From assembly GCA_005281725.1 (NCBI GenBank), contig SSBO01000014.1:1463292-1527291 (forward strand): 64,000 nt of DNA. Reading direction: 5' to 3'. Under the pieces are notes generated by a model. That model ran no database searches. It had not been told where the DNA came from and saw only the letters and a list, made by a program, of their open reading frames with translations. Shown here piece after piece: positions 29,001 to 41,000 of the stretch. The DNA is from Wuchereria bancrofti (lineage: Eukaryota > Nematoda > Chromadorea > Rhabditida > Onchocercidae). Every line of letters begins with the position of its first letter. Positions within the stretch are counted from its first letter, which is position 1. The translations under genes and the position numbers were made by a program.

Positions 29001-32000
29001 TGATTGCTTAAATGTTTAATGCTACAAATAAGTAACATAAAGGTTTTAAATTTTAATTTTACTAATTATTTTTTCACATTTTCCCCCTTTCTTCTTTTTC
29101 TCTCTTTTTTTTGGTTCTTTTCTGAAACAATAAATTGAAATAATGATGTCGTTAAAAGTTGTTTTAAATGCTTCAAATTAAACCTATATCATCTATCTTA
29201 TTCATTCAGGATATCTTAAACTTTTCTCCTAAACATTTCTAAAAATATCAAATAAAAAAAAAAAAGAAGAAGCGAGAGAGAGAGAAAGAGAAAGAGAAAA
29301 AGAAAAAGCAAAAAAAAAAAACAGTTTTTGTAATTAAACGAAGATAACATTAACATCATCGTAGTTTCATTTAAAAAAAAATTCCATATGTTTAAATTTT
29401 TTTTAATCTTATAGATATTATATACATATGTGTATATGTATATAAAGGTTAAAATTTTCTTCTAATTATCATTTTCATTTAGCATTTTTACAAATTTCAA
29501 AAATACTTTTTTTGGATGAATTTTGTTTAGTTATTTTAATGTGAAAATATTTTTTGAAAATTTTATAAAATGATATAATTGATAAAAATTATATTATTTT
29601 AAATTTTCCATCATCTTTTTCAATATGGTATAATTGATAAAAATTATATTTAATTGAAATTTTTCTTTGTCTTTTTTAAAATGATACAGTTGACAAAAAT
29701 TATACTTAGTTTAAATTTTCCTTTATCTTCTTTTACTTTTTTACATTTCCTATTTTTTTTTATTATTCCATTTCTTCTACCTCAAATATTTTTATTTATT
29801 ACTTTGCTTTTATGTTGCTTTAAAAATTTTTTGTTTATTCATTTAATTAATAATATTTGATTTTTATCATCTCATAATCGATTTTATAGATTGTATTATT
29901 TGCTTTTTTTCATTATGTATTAATATTTTATTTATTTCCTTACTTTAGGACTTTTCTTTTTTTTTATTAGCTCAAGTAATGATGTTTTACAATTTTTATT
30001 ACTTAGAAAATTTATTATTTGTTTAATTGATGGTATTTTATTAATTTTATTTATCATTTATAACTATCAGACTATTTTTATTCTTTGCTTAATTAATGGA
30101 TAATCTATTGATTTAGTTTCTTCATAACCATTTGATAAATTTTATCACTAATATAACTCAATAAATTACAAAATTCTTTGCGAGGCTCTAAAATTTTGCT
30201 ATGTTTTAATTTTTATTTATTTGAAAATTAACAGAGTTTTTTTCCTTTTTTTACAATAAATATTGTCTATTTTTATAACTATAAAAGAAAAGAAGAAAAA
30301 AGATGAAAGAAAAGGACAAAAATATGCAAATAAAGAGGTGACATAAATTTAAATTATTCTAAAAATGTTAGATTGTCTTACTTTTTCTTCCATTTCATGC
30401 TAGTTGTGTTTATATTTCGAACGATTAATTTTTCTCGTCGAATTTAACAAATATTTAATTAAATTTCTGTAAAAAAAATTCATCCCTTTCAAATTGATAA
30501 TAACTCTTAATTAAAATTTAAATTAAAATTGATTGAATTGATCTTACAAATTATATTCAAATATTTGCTACTTGAATGTGCCATCTTTTTTCCTCCCACT
30601 TTAGATTATATTTGAAGAAAATTAAATGCAATCTTTAATTTTTTATTTTTCCTTTTCTTGCTAATTAAGTTGGACTTGTACACCTCTTTTTTTTGCTTTT
30701 TTAAACAATCTGAATATTTAAATATGTCTTTTAAATAGTCCAACTTACTCATAACTTTTTTATACGTTATCTTAACAGTTAAACTTATTGTTAATAACTG
30801 AATGTTATGAGTATCATTCTTTTTGACTTATTTCCATTCGTTTCTTTCTTTCCAGGCAGGAAAAAAATTAAAGTTTAAAAATTGATTGAATGAGTTTGTT
30901 CAAAAAAAATTATTATCAATGAAGTCTTATCAATTACTATTATTGTCTAATCAGATTTTACGAATATTTTTTCTATTCTCTGCACTAATTATAACAATTA
31001 ATACAAAACAAGCAGAAGATATTCATCATTCATCTACGATTGGTATTGATAAGTTCAGAAATCAAAATTCAAAGAATCATGATACTGGCAATTATCATCA
31101 ATTAGTGAGTACAATAGAAAAAAGTGGAGTATCAAAAAAAGTTGAAGATTTAGTTACTGATGAAGGTTTCATTTTAACTGCACTTAAACAACAACAACAA
31201 CAACGACGACAACAACAACAACGACAACAACAACAACGACGACAACAGCAACAACGACAACAACAGCGACAACAACAAAACGAAAATGAAAAAGGAGTAA
31301 ATAACGAAGGAAACTCTGCTATTGCTGCTACTACTACTACTATTATTATTGAAAGTGCAAATAGCACTATCACTGATAAACAGAATTTATCATTTGTTGG
31401 GACAAATTTTATAGATTTCTCATTTATTTATCCTAAAAACAATCCTGTAAATAAGGAAATTTCATTAGCTATTCATTCAATATCAAATAATTCTAATTTT
31501 TTTCAATCACTAATTAATCAATCAATTCGTAATGATAACAGTAGTGATAGTACTAGTAATAGTAAAGATAGTAGCAGCAACATTAAATGGAAATTTTTGA
31601 ATCAAAGAATGATTAATCTAAATAATGGCCACAATAATCATAGAAGAAAACGTTGGGCAACAGATGATACAAGTGATAAGGATGAAATGAATAAGATATT
31701 TGATACATTATCATCAACAAATTATGATTCACCAACAATTGCTTCCGATGAAATTTTAACATCATCAGATTATAATATTCATGATATTGATGGTGGTGAT
31801 AACAGTGATCGTGATCGATTTCGAATACCAGTAGAAAGTATTGTTATTATGGGTAGTGATGCAGATACAGATGTAGATGATAGTAATCAGAATAATGATA
31901 ATAATGAAAATAGCAATGATGAAATTTTCAAAGGTAAAACATTTGATTATGTTGAAACAACGGATAGTTATGAGCAGATGAATTCCGTTGAAGAAACTGA

Positions 32001-35000
32001 AAAAGATGATGGAAATACGGAAATGGGAATTGTTCGAATAGCACCGGAAATATTACCAAAACATAGCATCGAAAATTTAATGGAACCAACGATGCATTAT
32101 CTTGAATCAGAAGCAAAAGAAATGACAAAATCGGATGAAACGATGCAAATAATTGAGGAGGAAATGGGAAAAAAAATGGAAAATTTAAATGAAATAATGG
32201 ATGAAAATTTATTAAAAAGTGATATAAGTCGAACAAAAAATCATATGGGAAAAGAAGATGAAATAGATTTGGTGAGAATTTTTCAAATAATTTAGTTTTA
32301 TTTGAAATTTCATCAAAAATTCTAGGGAACAATTCAAGAGATGAGAATTTCGGATGATCCTAATGATGCTGCAATTGCATGCGATGATGAAACTGTAAGT
32401 CATTTTTTTCATTTTTTTTTTTTAAATTAATTATCAATTATTTCAGGTTTTCGAATAATTTACAAAAATTGAGGTTTTTGATAAAATTTTACAATTTTTA
32501 ATTTTTGCAAATAAATTTGTCAAATTTTTGAAAAATCTATTCTTTTGCATAGCACTTCTTTTGTAAAATTTTGTCAAAAAAATGGAGAAAAAGAGAAAAG
32601 TATTAAAATTTAAATAATTACATGAAAAAAAAAGAATGTAACAAATTAGTTCAATTAATTAATTAAACGATTGTTTACATTTGCTTTAGTGGAAAAGACG
32701 AAAAATGAAGCCGCTAAAGGTAAAAATTAATTTGTTTTATTATTTGGTTGCTTCATTTTTGTGATTGATATTTTTGTAAAAATGTTGTTGCTTTTTATGT
32801 GTTTTTCCTTTGTTTTAATTTTAATTATCAAATTAATTTCGCTTTTTCTTAATGAAATAAATATTTTTCCCCGCATGTTGTGAAAATCCGGAAAATTTTG
32901 CCGAAAAAAGAAATTGTTGCTTATTTCAGAAACAATGTTCGCCAACTTTTACAGTTATTGTTCTAATTAATTAATTTAGAGTAGTAGCAGCAAACGATAA
33001 ATGTTGCAACAGCATATAATATTTGCACAATATGTTAATTTATTTCAATTTTATTCCTTTTATTTTTCTCAAAATTATAAACTTATTAAATTATTTCATT
33101 CAGAATTTCATTTTCAGGAAGGTAGTGGTGTGCAAGATGAAGAACTTCAGGAATACGGTTGGTTTTATTATTTCTGTTTTGCAACAATTTGTTAAAAATT
33201 TTCAAAAAAAAAGAAGAAAATTGCCAAAATTTCAATCATTTATGCAAAAAAAACTAAAATAATTGGGGAAAACTTTGTTTATCATATTGATTTTTTGATG
33301 AAATTTTTGAAATTTCCAATTACTTGATAGTTTCAAACAGAAATTTATAAATGAATAGGAAAATTTGAAATTAAATGTATGATAACTTTTACATACATGT
33401 AATATTTTTTGGAAAAATTTTTTTTACAATTCAATTTTTATATCCAATATTTATTAATTCTTTTTTTAATTTCATCTTTCTCTTGAATATTGCTCACTTA
33501 TTATCCATATTGATTTCTCTGTTTCATTTGTATAGCAATTAATTGTAATTATTATTACATTTTGTGACTTTTTCACCTTTTTATTACATTTTAACCTTTT
33601 GACCTTTTTGACATCGATTCTTTTTTTTAAATTTATGATGTAAAATTTTTGTAGAAAAAACGGACAAGACAACAATTGCAGTACCAGAGCAATCTTCCAT
33701 GCGTACATCATTGGATTATCCACATGGTATGTTAAACAAAATTTTTTTTATTTTATTTAATCTTTCTTTCCAGGTTATATATATTAGGTTTTGTTTTCAA
33801 ATTAATTGTTAACTATAATCTATTTAATTTTCATATTTTAAATTTTCGTTTTTTTTCTTAAATTGGATGCATATAAGTTTTCAATTTAAAATGATTTATG
33901 CTTAAATTAAAAAAAAAAAAAAACGATAAACTGGAATTAAGCCTTCTTTTTCTTTTTTTTGCGTATGTTTATTAAATTTATGATAAATTTTGAAACTACT
34001 GCATTTGTTAAAATATGAACTACGCATAAATTAAATGAATCAAATTAAAAATTATGGAATAAATCTTTTTGTATCAGTTTCTTTTTTTGTTTCAAAATTA
34101 AAAATTTACAATAAATTTAATGTTACCAGTTCTAAAAATTTCATAGTGCATAAAATTCGTTTTTTCTTTTCCTTTTGTTGCCGTAGCAAATAATTTTCAG
34201 ATGATCAAAATTCTCCCTTTTCTTCCTCTTCCTCTTCTTCCTCCTCCTCACCATCTTCTCATTCTTCATACATCACTGATTACAATGATCAGTTGATTGT
34301 TGGCAAACATACAGATAGTTTAATTTTACCCCCTCATCAAACTACTATTACGGAACGTCTAATTTCAATTATTCCAATATTGGAACAAATTCAATCATTG
34401 GGAACAATATCAGAAATTCACGAATTTTGGAATAACCGCGGTCATCGTACCGATGGTTTGACATTTTGTAGAAGGGTCATGCAGTAGAACTGATAATTTG
34501 ATAATTGATAATAGATGCGAATGCATGCTCGCTGTATCATTTCAATGTATTTAGTTGTTGCTTATTGTGATTGATAATAGAAAATTTTCCATATAAGAAA
34601 TTCTTCTTCTTTTAAATGATAAATTAATTTAATAAATTAATTAAATTCTTTATTTATTTATACATGTATAAGTTCTTTTNTTTTGTTTTTGTCTTTTTTT
34701 TATTTTGTTTATTACACAACATATAATATAGGAAGAATGAAAGTAATTTATTACATATTAATGTATATATAATTATTTAATTTATATTATTTTTAAAAAA
34801 AATTAAATTATAAAAATAAATGTAAGTGAAATGGAATAACTTTAATTTCTAGTACAATTAAATTTGAAATTTTATAATATTTAAATTTTTCATTGTGTAT
34901 TATCTTAACTTCAGTAATATCAGTATAACTGGTGCCAGGTACCAAGGTTACACACAATAATGCTTTTTCCTCCTCTGTTAATTTCTTCGCAATATTGAAA

Positions 35001-38000
35001 TGTTGTGTGGATGAGACGAAGTAATTTGCAAGTTATTGGTGCTTATGAATTTTGCTCTATCATTTTTTCTTTTTTTTCTTTTTTTGTTTTGCTCTATCAT
35101 TTACAGAATTTACTGAATGAAATTTTTTTCAGTTAAGCTGGAAAAGGGTGAAAAAGGCGATAAAGGTGATCGAGGTGAACCGGGACCACCAGGAATACCT
35201 GGAACGGTTAAACTTTTGTTCCTTGTACTTTTAATTAGTGAATAGATTTGATTAAAGAAGAAAATTAGTGTTACATTTTAATAAATAACGAATTTTTTTT
35301 CGTAATAACTTTAGTGTCCTACCGAGTGTCAGCCAGGACGTGATGGACGTGATGGCATACCTGGAATGCCAGGAGAAATGGGGCCAATGGGACCAATGGG
35401 ACCAATAGGACCACCTGGGCCAGCAGGACCACCTGGCGTATCAACGCAGGTAGTACAAGAGGGACCAGAAAGAGTTCAAGCAGTAGTTGGTCCCACAGGA
35501 CCGCAAGGACCACCTGGACCAATGGGTTAGATCTTATTTCTTAATTTTATATCAGACATTTTAGGAATTTATCATTAGTGATGAATACAAGTTTTAGGAC
35601 CAAGAGGACCACCAGGACCACGAGGTATCGGGGAACCAGGATTTCCAGGGGCTCCGGGAGTTCCAGGTCGTTGTGAAAGATTGCATCCTGAAGATATCGA
35701 ACGTATCGTTAGTGATCCTCGAATTAAGGTTTCAGACTATACTTTTTGTTTCAATTTTTTTTTTTTTTTTTGAGGGAACTTAATTAAAAATTTTAGATTA
35801 ACCAGAAATGGAACTAAAATCAAGTTAATTAAAATTTATATTCGATAGTAATTGCAGGGTGAAAAAGGCGACTGTCTACCAGGAATACCAATTCATCGTC
35901 CAGGTGAAAGTAAAGAATTACCTTCATATGACCTTTATCAGCGTCATTATACCATGAAAGGCGAAAAAGGTTAATCATTAATAGTGTAAATTTATTTTTA
36001 GAAATTGTTATATTAAAATTCGAATTTGCCATCAATTTATGGCTTCTTTTATAGGTGAACGTGGTGAAACGGGACGAATGGGTCCAATGGGTCCAATTGG
36101 ACCACCTGGACCACCTGGTCCTCCTGGACCTGCTGGACCTGCTGGACCAGCTGGACCATCATTAGCCGCTTATCCACAACCAACACACATTGCACCTGGA
36201 GGAGTAAAAATATTGAAAAAAAATAAAATAAAAAATTGAAAATAAAATTCAAATTATCAATTAACTATAATAATAATAAATATACAATAATAATAAAGGA
36301 GAAGAAATAAGTAAAGTCGTTAATGCACTGAAAAAAATCAAATGTTTACATTAAACTTAAATGAGCAAAATGTAACATTTTTTGTTTAAAATATGACAAA
36401 AAATTTAAAGCTAATTTAAAAAATTAGAAACACATTTTCTATAGATACCTTTTTTTTTGTATTTTATATATTTTTTTTTCTTTATAGGTCATTACAACAC
36501 AATTGTTTTCTTTAAAAAAAAAAAATCTAATAAAATAAATAAATAAAATTACAGTAAAATTGGAATTCTTTGTTACCGGAATTAAAGTACTGTTTATTTA
36601 ATTTTCTTATTTTTATAGGTTCAAGTATATCCAACTACAATTGAATTATTTACCGCATCACATGGTATGCCAATAGGTTCGCTTACTTTTTGCATATCAA
36701 GTCAACAATTATACATACGTGTTAATGGTGGCTTCAAAGATATTAAAGTTTGTTTTTCTCTCTTTTTTCCTCCTAAATTCAATTACAAAATTTGCCTTTT
36801 GAGAAAAAATTAATTTTAAAATAAAGAAAATTTCAATTCTTAAGCATGAAAAAAATTACAGATAAGAAAAACATCAATAAATGATAAAAAATTTTTAAGA
36901 AGAAAAAAATTTTCTTTTTCAGCTCGAAGGTTTTCATCCAATTATGGAACGTCGTCCAACAGTTGTAAGTCATTTTGATGGTATTTTTTCCTTAATCATT
37001 TTTATTATTATGATAACGATTATCAATTCTTTATTGTTGTTTTTAACAATAAAATAAAAAAATATTTTTAGTGCTATTTTTATGTCAGAAGAAAAATTTT
37101 AAGATATAATTAAAAAATTATCACAGTAAAAAGAAAGACAATAATATCACAATTTCAGGAAACTTTTAATTTACAAATTAATTTGTAATTCTTTTTATTT
37201 TTAGATGAAAAATACATTGCAAAATGTTTATATAAACGGTTTTTTATTTATTTATTCATTTATTTATTTTATCTATTTATTTATATTAATTTTGACAATA
37301 TAAAAATATAATTTTAATGCTGAAAGTGAAACGATTGCGCGATTTGGAGAGAGAAAAAAAGAACTAAATTAAAAATTGATTTAACAATTTAGGAAATTGA
37401 ATTTGAATCACCGAATGAAAATTTCATGCATTATTGGGTAAGTTATAATCACTGCCATTAGATGTTGTTAATGGTAAATTGAAGGTGTTGTAAGCTACCT
37501 GTACGATATTGTGAAGCTGGCGTTTAGTAATATCGTCAATAATTTTTGCCCCTTTTTAACCAAAAAAATTTTTTTTTTAAAAAGTTGAAATTTCAAATAT
37601 TTGAAGAAATTTTTTCTCAACAATTCTTTCCATTTTCCAATTGATATTTTGCTATTTTTTTCCTGGAATAAATTTCAAAATTTTAAAATTTTTTAAAAAA
37701 TTTTTCAAAAATTTCTTTTTCCTTTCTTTTTTTCTGTTATAGCTCGATGCTGCAAGAACCGTAAGTATGCATGGATCATGTATCAAGCAACCTATAATTG
37801 TAAAAGAGTAATTACTTAAAAATTACTATCATCTATCGTTTTATTGTAGTTTATTGTAGCATAGCAATACGATTGTCATATTTCCGGAATAGTTCAATAT
37901 TTCCGATTTGATAAATATGCAGAACAGTTAATTAATTAACATATAGTATTTTAGATTATTTAAAAAGTTTCATTTTTGTGGAAAGAAAGGAACGATTTAT

Positions 38001-41000
38001 TAAAGTTAATGAAATATGCTATCTTTTGTAATTATGGAAAAACAAAAAATAAACTAAGAATTATTTCAGTAGCATTTGGAATAGTATTTTGTTCGAACAA
38101 TATCTGATAAGAAATAATTTCGGATTATTAAGCATATTTATCAATTGATTAAAAAAAAATGCTTGAAAAGGAATATTTTAATCTTTGACCCAGAAAAAAA
38201 TGGCGAAATTTAATGTAAAAATGTTCATGATAGCTAATGATACGTTTAAATTGTAGACAGACAATTAATTTTAAAAATATTAGAAAGTATTAATAGTTTA
38301 AAATTTTTCAAATTAATGAAATTACAATTATAAGATGATGAAACGAAATAATTTTTTTCCTACATATTTGTTAAAAGTATTCATTGATATTTTGTTGTCA
38401 AAGTAATTGTGAAATAGAAAAGGAAATATTTTTTATTTTATTTATAGTAAAAAATTTCATTTTATTTATACCAACAAATTATTAATATGAAAAATTTTTC
38501 TTGACTAATTTCATTGAAATTAGTGTTTGTATTAAACGATTAACAAATTATTGAATATAATTGGTTTATAATAATTTAAATCATCATACTTTTTATCAAA
38601 ATATACTATTTTCTATCTTATCACCTTATCGATATGCAAACTTTACCAAAATTACTTTTAAAGCAAGTAAATCTATTAATGAGAATTTTGGTAAAATTAA
38701 ATTGCTGAATTTTTTGCAACGTGTGAATGCAAAAATATAATTTGAAAGCTTTTATTTTCAAAAAAAACGTATGATAATATTTTCAAGAATTTTTAATTTA
38801 ATATTATTTGATAGTGCAATATGAAATTTATCAAATTTTCAAGTTAAAATTAATATATTTTTAAAAGCTTATTAATACTTCGTTATCACGCTATATTCAT
38901 ATTCAGCTTACTTTTAAAATTACTTACACATTCAAATTTTAACACTTTTTTTAAAGCACTTTTATTAATAATACGATTACAGTACGCAGGCAGAAATGCT
39001 TCATAATCATTGTTTTTGTTTCGTCAAACTACCATTTTTGTAGCAAATTTTTAGGATGAATCATCAAAATCTGAGGTACAATATCAGATTCCTTTGATGT
39101 CCAGTGATGACTCATTGATACCATCACAGGTATCATTATCACATCATAGAATATCTCCAAAATTAAATATTCCTAAAAAAATTCAACAATTAGTTCCTGA
39201 TACGTATGACAAACAATCAAGACCTGATATTATTCATCGACCACAAATATTCGGTACATCACAATCTATTAAATCTCATCGACAAGATCATAAATCATTA
39301 ATATCATCAGAAATCACTGAATCAAAACATCATTTATCATATCCACGTGCAGAATATCGACCACCATCAGGTCAACTTTATCCAAGGTATCGTTTGCCAT
39401 CCGGATCATCTGGATCATCCGGATCATCAGGATTATCACGATTATCATCAAATGAACGATTGTATAAATCTCATCAATATGATCAATTATCGCAAAGATT
39501 AGATCACACTCCTTCAACACTACAATCTTTTCCATCATCTCAACATATATCAGTGCAACATCAACAAATACAGCATCAAAATCCGTCAGTTAAACCGGAT
39601 TACCATTCCGAGCATATTGCAATTGCAACCGTTGCAACAACATTTAGTCCGGAATGGTCTAAACAGCAAGCGACAATTTCATCACCGGATGAGGTGATCC
39701 ATTCAAATAAACCAAACCAAACCAATTTGGATTTTTCCAGCGTTTTTTCTTTTTTTTTCCCTTTTTTTTCTAAACAGATAATTAGCAAAAAAACTTTTAG
39801 AGAAAAAAAATTAGAATTATTTTTTGATAAAGTTGAAATGTTTGTTATAAGTGATAAGTATTATATTATAGATGCATAAAGTTAAAAGATAGCAATTATC
39901 GATTGATTAATAATAGTAGATAAAGCAAATTAGAATTGATTGAACTTTCGTTTTGGAATTTTTTTAGGCTTAGTTTTTGCAAAAATAAACAGAAAAAAAT
40001 GAGTTAGTAGGTTAGATATTATGGTCAGATATGGCTGAATAGGAATGAAATGATAATGATTGATAAGACTGATAATCAAATCTGAAAATTCCATTGGTAC
40101 CGTATGATGATTTAATTAACTGATCAATTACTAATCACTTTTCTATTAAAAATAAAAAATCATTCCATTGATAGCATTGATCTGCTAATAATTGATCCAT
40201 GCAAATCAGCTAGAAGTGCTTGCTTTCATGCATGCATGCACTGCAGTTCACATGCTGCAAATATTGTTGATAGTATTTTAGCACAGCACTTTTGCACATT
40301 TTTTGTTTTTTGCAATTAATCTTTGCTGATTTGCACAATTTATTTTGTTGTTGCACGAAAAAACACGCACTAAAACTTGATAATTGCACTTTTTCAGTTT
40401 TGAAATTTTTTTTTCTTGAATTTGTTGAAAATTTTTATAATTTAATGAATAGCCCAAACGGTGTTTGTTTTGACATCATTGTCATAACAAAAGCAATTTT
40501 ATTATAATTAAGCAAGAAGCTCATCGTTCGCATTATCCGGATCATGAACGATTGCGTTATCGTGAACGACCAGGACCGGATCGAACGCATTCCGCTCTGT
40601 TGCCGCATAGTCTTCAAGCTAAAGATCTTGTCGTACGTTTTTGTTTTTCTTTTGTTTTTTTTTTCTTCTATTTTTGCAAATTATATATTTTGAATATTGG
40701 AATTTGAATTTTAATACAAAATTGAAGAGTACTGATTAATTATTATTTCGTTTAGCTTCATCTCATAGCATTAAATACACCAATGAGTGGTAATATGCGT
40801 GGCGTACGTGGAGCTGACTTGGCATGTTATCAGCAAGCTCGACAAGCTAATTTTCGTACTACTTTTCGAGCATTCCTTTCATCACATGTTCAGGTATAAT
40901 CAACATTTCATGTTACTAAAATTTTAAAATTGAAATTTAAAACAATTATTGAATAAAAGGTGAAATTTCTAACAACAGTTTTTTCATAGTTAATTAAGAA

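Larger units (their letters stand above)
17153..30840 (+). other. cle-1: First part of intron 5; AT-rich, microsatellite-rich
   Basis: This 13.7-kb stretch separates the long-isoform exons from the internal first exon. It holds (CT)n and (GA)n tracts (about 19430-19451, 19828-19850, 20459-20486, 20785-20832, 24960-24990, 25213-25236), CA/TG and ACAT runs (21355-21430 and 21540-21582), (AAT)n near 22690-22740 and a 56-bp repeat at 29570-29735. No additional exon or nested gene could be supported. The promoter of the internal isoform should lie near its 3' end. Confidence 0.6.

Noticed and set aside
30886..30918. Extension of the alternative first exon to the non-ATG codon at 30886
   Set aside because: The ATG at 30919 gives a better leader peptide, and non-ATG initiation has no support here.
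31098..31373. Minus-strand ORF with long Cys/Arg runs
   Set aside because: It is the antisense shadow of the CAA/CGA repeat in the alternative first exon.
35319..35522. Minus-strand ORF rich in Val/Leu, and a similar one at 36049-36252
   Set aside because: They are antisense reads of the Gly-Pro-Pro repeat exons.
39314..39538. Minus-strand ORF rich in Met/Ile/Asp
   Set aside because: It is the antisense shadow of the Ser-rich hinge exon.
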